Positions 7,554 to 15,981 of a stretch of 64,000 nucleotides of DNA are shown here, piece after piece. The notes under the pieces were generated by a model. It searched no databases, was not told the origin of the DNA, and was given only the letters and a program-made list of their open reading frames with translations. The first letter of the stretch is position 1. Every line of letters begins with the position of its first letter. The stretch is from Aquamicrobium sp. LC103 (GTDB lineage Bacteria; Pseudomonadota; Alphaproteobacteria; Rhizobiales; Rhizobiaceae). The DNA is taken from assembly GCF_001014615.2 (NCBI RefSeq), contig NZ_LBCQ02000017.1:62001-126000 (forward strand), in the 5' to 3' direction. A program made the translations under genes and the position numbers.

Positions 7554-8069
7554 CTAGCGGCCCTTGACGTTGGATTCATTCGATTCATAGGCCGATTGGC
7601 GATCAACGGCACCAACGTCGAGTAGTGGCGCGGCATCGAGGGAACCAGCATTGAGCATGGCTCCGACCTGTTCGAGTGTCGCGACAATCATCGCTTGCTG
7701 CCAGTCCGGCAGTGCCTCGAACTGACTTGCGAATGTTTTCTGGAGTGGGTCGGGAGCTGCTTCAAGAAGCGTGTGTCCTGCCGCGGTCGGAGATACCAAT
7801 ACAACACGCTTGTCGCGCTCACTGCGTGTGCGTGCCACCAGTCCCCGCGCCACAAGCTTGTCTACAAGCGAGGTCGCCGTCGCCTGTCCGACACCCACTT
7901 TGCCGGATATTTCCTTTGGCGAAATCCGTCCGGCCGCCGCGACGATTTCCAGTACGATCAGCTGCGCCGTGGTCAATCCCGTAGCACGCGACAGAGCGCG
8001 CGCATTGAGCTCCGTCGCCCTCAGAATCCTACGCAAAGCGATGAGACTGGTCGTGGAGCGGTGTTCCAT
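7554..8069 (-). CDS. MarR family transcriptional regulator, EctR-like
   Basis: This 171-residue protein has the MarR winged helix: recognition region around PKEISGKVGVGQATATSLVDKL (given in parts at residues 51-72) and the wing signature SERDKRVVLVS at 83-93. The N-terminal ALRRILRATELNA and the later APDPLQ...LPDWQQAM resemble, from memory, EctR-type regulators that precede ectoine genes. Here the downstream gene makes glycine betaine, so a conserved role in osmolyte control is inferred. The start at 8069 was chosen because homology begins at MEHR; an open frame continues upstream to 8306 but carries no family features. The ribosome-binding site is weak (AGGCGA). Confidence 0.8.
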   Translation of the reverse strand: MEHRSTTSLIALRRILRATELNARALSRATGLTTAQLIVLEIVAAAGRISPKEISGKVGVGQATATSLVDKLVARGLVARTRSERDKRVVLVSPTAAGHTLLEAAPDPLQKTFASQFEALPDWQQAMIVATLEQVGAMLNAGSLDAAPLLDVGAVDRQSAYESNESNVKGR

Positions 8070-8415
8070 GAAGTCGCCTAGAAGCCGATTACCGTGGTCA
8101 TGGCAATGTAAATCCGTAGGTATGCGAGATAACACAAACCGCTGATTGCCGCACACAAATCGCAGTGAACATCGCTTAAGGCGAACTCCGACCGTCGGAT
8201 GAAAACTCGCTGGCAGGTCAGAACGCAAAAAACCGCTTGGCACGTTCCACTTGAGCCGCTGATCGGACCAACCTTGCCGTTGAGTGCCGATGCGCCAATT
8301 CGACACCGAATTCCGATCGTAGCACCAAATGGGTTGACTCGGCTTTTAACAAGATACAGTGTCTCTTATGTAAGAACATAGTTTCTTTATTTGAAACTTT
8401 CCTGGGGAGGAGCAG
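8070..8415. other. Divergent promoter region between the MarR gene and the TRAP operon
   Basis: No gene is supported. A possible plus-strand promoter is TTGACT (8334-8339) with TACAGT (8355-8360), at a short 15-bp spacing. The palindrome at 8380-8398 follows it. The minus-strand MarR promoter should also lie here but is not obvious. Confidence 0.35.
8380..8398. promoter_or_regulatory. Candidate IclR operator before the TRAP operon
   Basis: AGTTTC and GAAACT are perfect arms around a TTTATTT centre. The GTTTC...GAAAC pattern resembles the KdgR type of IclR-family operator. An IclR regulator is encoded within the downstream operon. The site lies between the putative promoter and the ribosome-binding site of the first gene, where binding would repress. 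Confidence 0.45.
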
Positions 8416-9441
8416 ATGGTTCGTCCAGTAAGCGTAGCCGCTGGCTGCGCGGTATTGATCGCGTGCGTCCCGGCCGGTTCAGCCAGTGCGCAAGAAACCG
8501 TTTCATTGAGGGTGGGTGATGTTTACCCGCAGGGCCACTACATGGCGGAAGCGCTCGTGAAGCCGTGGATGGACCAACTTAAAGAACGGCTCGGCGAGCG
8601 GGTAGAGGTAAGCTACTTCCCTGCATCGCAGCTCGGTAAAGGGCCGGACTTCCTTTCCCTTACTCAGAGCGGCGCTGTCGATGTGGGCGTCATCGTTCCT
8701 CCACTCGTTCCAGACAAGTTTCCGCTGTCCGCCGTTGCAGAGCTGCCTGGATCTTTCTCCGAAGGCTGCGAAGGCACCAGGGCATTCTGGAAGCTTGCCC
8801 GAGAAGGCGTGCTGAAGGAGGAGGAGTTCGACCCGAACGGCATCCATCTGCTGCTTGCGCTTGTCCTGCCTCCCTACCAGTTGTTCAGCTCGAAGCCTGT
8901 TGAAAGCATCGAAAGCTTCCGGGGGCAGAAAATATACGCCACGGGCGGAGCCAAGGACCTCACCGTGCGTGCGGTTGGAGCAGTGCCCATCAGGCTGGCC
9001 ACCAACGAGCTCTACGAATCCTTGTCCCGCGGAACAATCGACGGCGGCCTGATGGGCTTTGGAACAGCGCTGTCCTACAGCGCGACGGAATACGCTCGAT
9101 ACGCAACGACGGGAGAGAATTTCGGCAGTGGCGTCATCACATACGGAATAGCGAAACCCCGTTGGGAAGCCCTGCCGGAAGATGTCCGCGCGGCGATGGA
9201 CGAACTTGGTGAGAAAATCACGTTCGACGCATGTGCTGCCATCGACGCTTCCGTCCCGCAGGATGCAGCCAAGATGAAGGCGGGCGGCGTAACACTGGTC
9301 AAGTTACCGGAGGCCGACAGGTCCAAGGTCGACGCCGCGATGGCAGGTATCGCGAACCAATGGGCGGCAGAGCTTGACGGCCAGGGCCGCAAGGGCACGG
9401 CAGTGCTCGATGCTTTCCGTTCCGAACTGGGAGGACACTAA
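8416..9441 (+). CDS. TRAP transporter substrate-binding protein, DctP type (first of two)
   Basis: This 341-residue periplasmic protein has a Sec signal peptide (hydrophobic 7-23, cleavage near SASA at 22-25) and the DctP fold. Visible family marks are YFPASQLGKG and the later YESLSRGTIDGG, which includes the region of the conserved substrate-binding Arg. It binds an organic acid for the DctQ and DctM permeases encoded three and four genes downstream. A strong GGAGGAG ribosome-binding site precedes the ATG. Its stop abuts a second, clearly related DctP-like gene, so the transporter probably uses two binding proteins. The probable substrate is a carboxylated, perhaps cyclic compound, judging from the catabolic genes in the operon. 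Confidence 0.85.
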   Translation: MVRPVSVAAGCAVLIACVPAGSASAQETVSLRVGDVYPQGHYMAEALVKPWMDQLKERLGERVEVSYFPASQLGKGPDFLSLTQSGAVDVGVIVPPLVPDKFPLSAVAELPGSFSEGCEGTRAFWKLAREGVLKEEEFDPNGIHLLLALVLPPYQLFSSKPVESIESFRGQKIYATGGAKDLTVRAVGAVPIRLATNELYESLSRGTIDGGLMGFGTALSYSATEYARYATTGENFGSGVITYGIAKPRWEALPEDVRAAMDELGEKITFDACAAIDASVPQDAAKMKAGGVTLVKLPEADRSKVDAAMAGIANQWAAELDGQGRKGTAVLDAFRSELGGH

Positions 9442-9442
9442 C

Positions 9443-10483
9443 ATGACCGCTTCATCACTGAAGCTCCGGTGGTGCATTCTTGGGACTGGCATTGCGTTCG
9501 CACTCGCCGCCGGAGCCGCGGCGGCACAGGAAACGATAAGCCTGCGGGTTGCAGACCATTACGCTCCGAGTTCGCTGACACGGCAGTACACGATCCAGTA
9601 CTTCATGGACCTCGTGAAGGAGCGCAGCAGTGGCCGCGTCGAATTCCAATACTTTCCGGCCGAGCAGTTGGGGAAGGCCCGAGACATGCTTGCTCTCACC
9701 CAGCAGGGCGTCGTCGACATCGGCCTCGTTGCGCCTTCCTACGTCCCGGAGAAGATGCCGCTGTCGGCAGTCGCCGAGCTGCCTGGAACCTATGCCAGTT
9801 CATGTGAAGGCGGAAAAGCATACACCAAGATCGCCGCCGAAGGACCGTTGGCGGAACGCGATTTCATGGAAAACGGGATCCGGCCTCTGATCGTGTTCAT
9901 GCTGCCGCCATACCAGATAGTCACTCGCGATCCGGTGACGTCGCTCGACGACTTCTCGGGCCTAAAACTGAGATCCGGCGGAACGGCCCAGGACCAGACA
10001 ATCACCGCACTGAACGCCGTTCCGGTCAGGATGAGCGGAGTGGAGGTTTATGAATCCCTCAGCCGCGGGACGCTGGACGGCGCGGTCTTTCCTCTTCAAG
10101 CGACAATCGACTTCCGGCTCTCAGAAGTCCTAAAGAATACGACGCGCTCGGCGAATTTTGGTGGCTTCGCGACGACCTATTCGATCTCCGAACGGGCTTG
10201 GAACGGCATTCCCGACGATCTGAAGACGGTCATCGCCGAGGCCGCGTCCGAGACTGAACGTCATGCTTGCGAAAGTCTCGACCGCGACGACAAAGGTCCT
10301 GCTCTCGAGCGGCTCGCCGAAGCAGGCGTGCAGGCTACGGAAATGCCAAAGGCGCTCGCTTCAGAGGTCGCTGTCAGGCTCAAGGACATTGGAACCCGGT
10401 GGGCAGCCTCCGTCGACGCCCAGGGTCTCGCCGGGACGCAAGTCCTCGAATCCTTCCATGAAGCACTCGGAATGGGAAACTGA
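9443..10483 (+). CDS. TRAP transporter substrate-binding protein, DctP type (second of two)
   Basis: This 346-residue protein is a paralogue of the preceding one: both share ETxSLRV after the signal, YFPAxQLGK, PLSAVAELPG, LPPYQ and YESLSRGT. The signal peptide spans about residues 8-28 and ends in AAAAQ. The start at 9443 was chosen over an upstream in-frame Met at 9374 because the signal peptide begins there and a GGAGG ribosome-binding site, overlapping the end of the first gene, precedes it. The tandem copies look like a duplication followed by divergence, giving the same permease two ligand specificities or affinities. The following MaoC-type gene begins 4 bp after the stop. Confidence 0.85.
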   Translation: MTASSLKLRWCILGTGIAFALAAGAAAAQETISLRVADHYAPSSLTRQYTIQYFMDLVKERSSGRVEFQYFPAEQLGKARDMLALTQQGVVDIGLVAPSYVPEKMPLSAVAELPGTYASSCEGGKAYTKIAAEGPLAERDFMENGIRPLIVFMLPPYQIVTRDPVTSLDDFSGLKLRSGGTAQDQTITALNAVPVRMSGVEVYESLSRGTLDGAVFPLQATIDFRLSEVLKNTTRSANFGGFATTYSISERAWNGIPDDLKTVIAEAASETERHACESLDRDDKGPALERLAEAGVQATEMPKALASEVAVRLKDIGTRWAASVDAQGLAGTQVLESFHEALGMGN

Positions 10484-10487
10484 CACG

Positions 10488-11642
10488 ATGAACGCCAACG
10501 CAGACCAGCGCTCGCTAATTGCGGCCGACCTGCCGGAGAATGACCTCGAGATCGCCCGGTCGATGATCGGGATGCCGATCCGAGCCGAACTCTGGAACAA
10601 TGAAGCCACGCGCGACACGATCAGGCACTACGCCTGGGGCATCGGCGACGACAATCCGCTCTACAGTGATCCCAAATATGCGGCGGGCACGAGATGGAAG
10701 GGCCTTATCGCGCCACCGACGTTCTTCTTCGGGGTTTTCGATGCGGTGGTCGCGCCTGGTCTGCCCGACGTTCAATGGTTTTACGCAGGAGCGGACTGGA
10801 CGTTCTTTGAACCTGCACGACGAGGCGACGAATTCTCCGTCAAAGCCGAATATTCCGACGCCAGGCCAGTCGGCGGAGATATGGTCGGGAGAATGATTTT
10901 ACAGACTGGCACTGTGGAATACTTGAACCAGGATTCGAAGCTGCTCGCCCGTGTTGAAAGCCACTGCTTTCGGGTACCCCGTCCAGGCGCAAAGGGAGCT
11001 TTGAAGTACGAGGCGCGCGATCCGCAGGCCTATTCCGCAACGGAACTGGAGGACATCCAGAAAGCCGTCCTTACAGAATATCGGCGCGGGGCCGAGACGC
11101 TGTTCTGGGAAGACATCGAACCAGGAGAAGTATTGCCCGGAACAACGCGTGGCCCCCTCACCCTCATGGACATGACATGCTACTACGCGGGCGCAGTCGG
11201 CACCTCGGGATACAAGTCGACCAAGCTGCGGTGGAAATACCGGCACTGGGCACTGAACGACCCCGAGCGCCTGCCAAACAACTACGATCCCAGTTATTAT
11301 GCGGCCTCGGTCCTGCCCTCGATCGGGCATCAGGACGCGAAGGTGGCCGTCAGCGAGGTCGGAATGCCCGGCCCCTACGACAACGGTCCCCAGAGGATCG
11401 GCATGGTGTCAACCTGCGTCACCAACTGGATGGGCGACGATGGCTTCATGCGGTCGCTTAGCGTGCGCCTCCACAAGCCCGTCATCTTCGGCGACCTCAC
11501 AATCACCACTGGTGAGGTAACGGGCAAGCGCATCGAGAACGGACAGGCGCTCGTCGACATCGCGCTTCGCGCCACGAACCAGCATGGCGAAACCACAGCT
11601 TCCGGCACCTCCTGCGTGGAGCTGCCGAGGCGGCGATCATAG
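10488..11642 (+). CDS. MaoC-like acyl dehydratase (FAS1-like N-terminal hot-dog domain plus C-terminal hot-dog domain)
   Basis: This 384-residue protein is a double hot-dog hydratase/dehydratase. The N-terminal half (about 15-165) has the FAS1-like dehydratase signature RHYAWGIGDDNPLY and the APPTFFFGV segment. The C-terminal half carries TRGPLTLMDMTCYYAG. Such enzymes hydrate enoyl-CoA or dehydrate 3-hydroxyacyl-CoA, or act on mesaconyl-type thioesters. The start at 10488 sits just after the binding-protein stop. The acyl-CoA ligase at the end of the operon could supply its CoA substrate, so beta-oxidation-like breakdown of the imported acid is inferred. Ten bases separate it from the small TRAP permease. 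Confidence 0.8.
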   Translation: MNANADQRSLIAADLPENDLEIARSMIGMPIRAELWNNEATRDTIRHYAWGIGDDNPLYSDPKYAAGTRWKGLIAPPTFFFGVFDAVVAPGLPDVQWFYAGADWTFFEPARRGDEFSVKAEYSDARPVGGDMVGRMILQTGTVEYLNQDSKLLARVESHCFRVPRPGAKGALKYEARDPQAYSATELEDIQKAVLTEYRRGAETLFWEDIEPGEVLPGTTRGPLTLMDMTCYYAGAVGTSGYKSTKLRWKYRHWALNDPERLPNNYDPSYYAASVLPSIGHQDAKVAVSEVGMPGPYDNGPQRIGMVSTCVTNWMGDDGFMRSLSVRLHKPVIFGDLTITTGEVTGKRIENGQALVDIALRATNQHGETTASGTSCVELPRRRS

Positions 11643-11652
11643 GGAGACGTCG

Positions 11653-12222
11653 ATGTCCGACTTCCTCCTGAGAACCAATCGAGCAGTCCAGATAGTGGAG
11701 GAATTCCTTCTTGTCCTTGCCGGGATTGTCACCCTCGTGATCATGGCGGTGGTCGGCGCAGACGTATTCATGCGGTACTTCATGCATCGGCCATTCAGTT
11801 GGTCCTATGACTTCATTGGCATCTACATGGTGCCGCTGGCCTTCTTCCTGGCACTCTCGGCCACTTTCAGCCGCAATACCCACATCTCGGTTGACATCCT
11901 CTACCTGCGGATGAACCGCCTCTGGCAGCGGGCCGTGCGCCTCGCCGTGGCGGTCGCAACGCTTCCCATGGCAGCCTGGATCGTCTGGCTCTCGGCCATG
12001 GATGCCGAAGCACGCTGGGCCAAGAACGAGGTCATTTCCGGTGCTGTTCGGTGGCCAACTTGGCTTCCGGCCGCGATCGTCGCTGCTGGTTTCCTCGTCC
12101 TGACCATCAGGCTGGTTCTCGATCTTGTCGCGCTTCTCCACGCGTTGCTGACGCACACACGCGATGTGCCTGGCGAGTCTCCTGAACGTGCCCGCACCCA
12201 CACAGAGGTTGAAACGCTGTGA
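11653..12222 (+). CDS. TRAP transporter small permease, DctQ type
   Basis: This 189-residue integral membrane protein shows four hydrophobic segments (about residues 15-38, 50-72, 90-115 and 133-158) and the family motif around FSWSYDFIGIYMVP. It is the small subunit that pairs with DctM to carry the ligand delivered by the DctP proteins, driven by a sodium or proton gradient. The start at 11653 follows an AGGGAG ribosome-binding site; an upstream Met at 11584 lies inside the previous gene. Its TGA stop overlaps the GTG start of dctM (GTGA), showing translational coupling. Confidence 0.85.
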   Translation: MSDFLLRTNRAVQIVEEFLLVLAGIVTLVIMAVVGADVFMRYFMHRPFSWSYDFIGIYMVPLAFFLALSATFSRNTHISVDILYLRMNRLWQRAVRLAVAVATLPMAAWIVWLSAMDAEARWAKNEVISGAVRWPTWLPAAIVAAGFLVLTIRLVLDLVALLHALLTHTRDVPGESPERARTHTEVETL

Positions 12223-13505
12223 CCGCATTGCTCGGAACGCTGTCTCTTTTTGGGTTGCTTGCGATCGGTATGCCCGTGGGCTTCGCCATGCTCCTCGCCG
12301 GAGCTTTCGGTCTCTGGCTCTTCGGCGGCACGACGCTTCTTGTCGGATACCTGACCACCACGCCGCTCGCATCGGCATCATCCTTCGAGTTGATCACGGT
12401 GCCGATGTTCATCCTGATGGCCGAATTCGTGATCCTGTCCGGCGTGGCGAACTCCCTGTTCACGGCTGCGGCCACTTGGGTCGGCCGCGCGCGCGGCGGC
12501 CTTGGCATTGCTACAGCCGTCGCCGGCGCAGGATTCGGAGCAATCTGCGGCTCAAGTACCGCTTCGGCTGCCACGCTTTCCGCGACAAGCGTCCCTGCCA
12601 TGCTTGAGCGCGGATACGAGCCGAAAATGGCGACGGGCGTGGTGGCAATCTCCGGCACGCTGGCCATGCTCATTCCGCCTTCCATCGCACTCGTGCTCTA
12701 TGCCATCATCGCTGACCAGAACATCGGCGACCTGCTGATCGGTGGCGTGGTTCCGGGCATCATTGTCACTCTGGCGATCGCCTTGACGGTCTACCTGCTG
12801 GCGTTACGACGGCCGGAGTCGGCTCCCCGCGGCCCCTCGTTCACTATGCGGGAGAAGTTCGCCTCCCTAAAGGTGGCAGGGCCCGTCATTCTGCTCTTCA
12901 TGGCGGTGACCGGAGTAATCTATCTCGGCGTGGCCACACCGACGGAGGCCGCTGCCCTCGGGGCAATCGGTGCCTTCCTGATCTGCCTGGCCTACGGGAA
13001 GATCAGCCGTCGCACCATCGTTCAGGCCATCACGCGCAGCGCGGCGACGACCTGCATGATCTTCCTCATACTGATGGGGGCCAAGTTTTTTGGATACTTC
13101 TTCACCCTCACCCAGGTGACACAGAACCTCATCGGCTTCGTCGACGACCAGCAACTCTCGCCGGCCACCGTCCTGGTCTTGGTCCTAGTCCTTTACTTCA
13201 TACTCGGCTGCTTCATGGATCAGGCCGCCATCTTGATCCTCACGGTGCCCGTGCTGCTGCCACTCATGATCTCCCTGGGCTATGATCCCGTGTGGTTCGG
13301 CGTGGTCGTCATCGTCATGGCAGAGATCGGGTTGGTGACGCCACCACTCGGCCTCAATGCGTTCGTTGTGGCGAAGTATACGGGAAGACCGCTTGAGGAA
13401 GTTTTTTCCGGGCTGTGGCCGCACATCCTTGCTCACCTGATCGTCGTCGCCATCCTCTGTCTCTTTCCAGAGACGGTGCTATGGCTGCCGGGTCAGATGC
13501 AATAG
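12219..13505 (+). CDS. TRAP transporter large permease, DctM type
   Basis: This 428-residue protein has the length and many hydrophobic helices of DctM, the catalytic permease of TRAP systems. Family stretches include GSSTASAATLSATSVPAM, the LIPPSIALVLYAI region, ATPTEAAALG and GLVTPPLGLNAFVV. It starts with GTG in the GTGA overlap with dctQ. Together with dctQ and the two upstream binding proteins it completes a secondary uptake system. The carried compound is unknown; the downstream enzymes suggest an organic acid that is activated to a CoA thioester and degraded. Confidence 0.9.
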   Translation: MTALLGTLSLFGLLAIGMPVGFAMLLAGAFGLWLFGGTTLLVGYLTTTPLASASSFELITVPMFILMAEFVILSGVANSLFTAAATWVGRARGGLGIATAVAGAGFGAICGSSTASAATLSATSVPAMLERGYEPKMATGVVAISGTLAMLIPPSIALVLYAIIADQNIGDLLIGGVVPGIIVTLAIALTVYLLALRRPESAPRGPSFTMREKFASLKVAGPVILLFMAVTGVIYLGVATPTEAAALGAIGAFLICLAYGKISRRTIVQAITRSAATTCMIFLILMGAKFFGYFFTLTQVTQNLIGFVDDQQLSPATVLVLVLVLYFILGCFMDQAAILILTVPVLLPLMISLGYDPVWFGVVVIVMAEIGLVTPPLGLNAFVVAKYTGRPLEEVFSGLWPHILAHLIVVAILCLFPETVLWLPGQMQ

Positions 13506-14704
13506 CCGGGATTACGCACGTGACCAAATTCTCCCCAGACGATTTTACCTACCTCAACACGGGCACCAAGGTCGTCATGAAGGCCGGCGCCGCCGACTTG
13601 ATCGAAACGGAGCTCGAGCGGCTGGGCTGCCGTAAAGTCATGGTGATAACCGGGCCAAGCGCCAGCAGGTCGGCGGCGTTCGGCGAGATATCGGCAGCAC
13701 TGGGCCACCGCCTCGTGTCGGTCGTCTCCGACATTCCCGCCCATACTCCGGAAGATTTCGTTATGAGGTCCGCCGACGAGGCCCGCAGCCGGGGTATCGA
13801 CGGTCTTCTCGCCTTCGGCGGCGGCAGCGCGTCCGACTGCGCCAAGGCAATCGCCATCGTGCTGGCGGAAGGTGGATCTATCTCCGAACACAGCTCGAGC
13901 TTCACACCGCCCGACGACTTCAGGCCAAAGGAACTCCATCAGCCCAAGCTCCCGATCATCGCCGTGCCGACCACGGCATCGGCAGCGGAGGTCACGCCGG
14001 GCCTCGGAGTCCGCGGGGCCGACGGCCGGAAGATGCTATTCTGGGACGTGAAGCTCTGTCCCCGCCTTATCGTCCTTGATCCCGAGGCGAACCTGGAAGT
14101 TCCGTCACGAGTGATGGCGGAGACAGGGATGAACGCCTTGGCTCACTGCGTCGAGGGGCTGTATTCACGGCTCCGTAATCCGATCTCGGAGGCGATCGCC
14201 CATCAGGGATTGAAGATGCTCGCCTCGGGCCTTCCCGCAATGGTCGCCGAGCCGGACAACACCAATCATAGGGCGCGCGTACTGGCAGGAGCTCATCTGT
14301 CTGGAATGGTAATCTCCAACGCCCGAGTGGGAATCCATCACGCCATCTGTCATTGCTTGGGAGCGCACGCAGGTCTCGGGCACGGAGAGTCGAACTCGAT
14401 CATGTTGCCTTACGCGATGGCCTTTAACGGCGATGCGGCGGCTGGCGAGTTCGTCGAGATGGCGGTCTCGCTCGGGGCGGAGCGCACGACAGCTATCAAC
14501 AACCCGACGGACATCGCGGTCGAGCGCGTGAGGGCACTGCAGCGCGTAATCGGCGTTCCCTCAAGGCTCAGGGATACGAAGATTGAACGCAGGGCCCTGC
14601 CGCACGTCGCGGCACAGACGTTACTCGACCGCGGAGTGTTTTTTAACCCACGCCGGGTGGAAACCGCCGAGCCGATCCTCGACATTCTGGAGGCCGCGTG
14701 GTGA
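13481..14704 (+). CDS. Iron-containing alcohol dehydrogenase family protein, maleylacetate-reductase-like
   Basis: The protein (407 residues from ATG 13481; 394 if the GTG at 13520 is used) has the two-domain Fe-ADH fold. The NAD(P)-binding GGGSASD lies at 113-119 and VPTTASAAEVTP at 163-173. In the metal region the usual DALAH reads NALAH (N218, H222), followed by a GIHHAICHCLG stretch and an HGE. Replacement of the Asp ligand by Asn is typical of maleylacetate reductases, which reduce maleylacetate to 3-oxoadipate with NAD(P)H. The gene overlaps the end of dctM. With a CMD-family protein and a CoA ligase nearby, a ring-derived keto-acid substrate is plausible but not shown. Confidence 0.8.
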   Translation: MAAGSDAIAGITHVTKFSPDDFTYLNTGTKVVMKAGAADLIETELERLGCRKVMVITGPSASRSAAFGEISAALGHRLVSVVSDIPAHTPEDFVMRSADEARSRGIDGLLAFGGGSASDCAKAIAIVLAEGGSISEHSSSFTPPDDFRPKELHQPKLPIIAVPTTASAAEVTPGLGVRGADGRKMLFWDVKLCPRLIVLDPEANLEVPSRVMAETGMNALAHCVEGLYSRLRNPISEAIAHQGLKMLASGLPAMVAEPDNTNHRARVLAGAHLSGMVISNARVGIHHAICHCLGAHAGLGHGESNSIMLPYAMAFNGDAAAGEFVEMAVSLGAERTTAINNPTDIAVERVRALQRVIGVPSRLRDTKIERRALPHVAAQTLLDRGVFFNPRRVETAEPILDILEAAW

Positions 14705-14738
14705 CACCGCAGTCTGCCATCCCGCGAGAGGCTGCGGC

Positions 14739-15506
14739 ATGAAATCGCTGGATTCAGCCATGCGCGTTCTGATGGCCTTCATGGCGGACCGCCGCAGCAT
14801 GGGCGTTATGGAGCTGTCTGAACGGCTGGACCTCCCGAAGAGCCAGGTGTCAAAGGTGCTCGCGACCCTGAAAAAACACGGGCTGGTCGTGCAGGATACC
14901 GAAAGCAGGCGCTACGTGGTTGGCATCAGGGCATATGCCCTGGGATCTCGGTACGTCAATTTTGATCCCCTGACACGCGAATCCTTGCCGGTCATGCATG
15001 CCATCGTGCGGCAGACGGAACACAGTGCACGTCTGTCGGTGCGCGACGGTGACGAGGTTCTTTACCTGATCGGCGTGGAAGGTCCGCAATTCTTCGACAC
15101 CGGCTTCCGCGCCGGACGATGGCTTCCCTGGCACGGCTCGTCGGCAGGCCGGGTGCTTCTCGGATATTTGCCGGACGCCGATCTCGACCGCATCCTGGCC
15201 GCGAGGCCTCTGGAGCCCGTGACTGCCCATACGACCGTCAACGTCGAAACGCTACGGCGAACGATCAAGGAATCGAAGCAGCGGGGATACGATGTCCAGC
15301 GTAACGAAACGACCATCGGGGTTGCCACCATCGCCGTGCCCATCATCGGACCTGCAGGAGACGCAATAGGCGCCCTGAGCCTCGTGTTTCCCGAGAGCCA
15401 GCTGTCTCGGAACGATGAAGCCGCCTATGCCTCAAAGCTGCACGGCGGTGCCCGGCTTATCTCGCTGCGTATGGGCAGCATGTCCTATCCCTTCACCACC
15501 GCCTAG
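14739..15506 (+). CDS. IclR family transcriptional regulator
   Basis: This 255-residue protein has an N-terminal winged helix (residues about 1-60, with MELSERLDLPKSQVSKVL as the DNA-reading helices) and a C-terminal effector-binding GAF-like domain (HGSSAGRVLLGYL, VQRNETTIGVATIAVPI). IclR proteins sense pathway acids and act as repressors or activators. It lies within the TRAP operon, 34 bp after the dehydrogenase gene, and probably controls the operon from the AGTTTC...GAAACT palindrome at 8380-8398. The start at 14739 gives the expected family N-terminus. Confidence 0.85.
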   Translation: MKSLDSAMRVLMAFMADRRSMGVMELSERLDLPKSQVSKVLATLKKHGLVVQDTESRRYVVGIRAYALGSRYVNFDPLTRESLPVMHAIVRQTEHSARLSVRDGDEVLYLIGVEGPQFFDTGFRAGRWLPWHGSSAGRVLLGYLPDADLDRILAARPLEPVTAHTTVNVETLRRTIKESKQRGYDVQRNETTIGVATIAVPIIGPAGDAIGALSLVFPESQLSRNDEAAYASKLHGGARLISLRMGSMSYPFTTA

Positions 15507-15558
15507 TCGGCCTGACCGACGATGATGGCAAATTATGTCCAGAAACAGGAGGAAATCC

Positions 15559-15960
15559 ATGGACGCTAACGTGACAGCCGATGCCGTAGCCGCGGGCCGC
15601 GAGCACTTTATGGAAACACTCGGCAACGTTCCCGAACCGATCCGGGCGATGATGGAGTATCTTCCCGAACACTTCGCGGGGTACCTCCAGTTCCGAGAAG
15701 CGATCTACAGTAAACCATCGGAATCCGGACATCTGGATCTGAAGACGAAGGAGCTGATCTACACGCTTCTCGACATCCTCACCCATAATTTGGACGGCGC
15801 GAAGAACCACGGCCGGGCAGCATTCGAGGCTGGCATGACGAGCACCGAACTCGCCGAAGGCTGCATGCAGGTCATGCATGTGTGCGGCGTAACGACGTGG
15901 GGGAAGACTGGTTACAAGGTCGTCGACTTCATCACCGAGCTCGAACGCGGCCGCGGCTGA
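15559..15960 (+). CDS. Carboxymuconolactone decarboxylase (CMD) family protein
   Basis: This 133-residue protein belongs to the CMD/AhpD-like helical fold (LDLKTKELIYTLLDI then NHGRAAFEAGMTSTELAEG). The AhpD peroxidase signature with two cysteines before the His is absent; the equivalent stretch reads THNLDGAKNHG. A lyase or isomerase role like gamma-carboxymuconolactone decarboxylase is therefore likelier than thiol peroxidase activity. An AGGAGGAAATCC ribosome-binding site fixes the start at 15559. It lies between the IclR regulator and the CoA ligase, 21 bp from the latter, and probably acts on an intermediate of the imported acid. Confidence 0.8.
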   Translation: MDANVTADAVAAGREHFMETLGNVPEPIRAMMEYLPEHFAGYLQFREAIYSKPSESGHLDLKTKELIYTLLDILTHNLDGAKNHGRAAFEAGMTSTELAEGCMQVMHVCGVTTWGKTGYKVVDFITELERGRG

Positions 15961-15981
15961 AGGCAGCGTGAAGGTGGCGCG

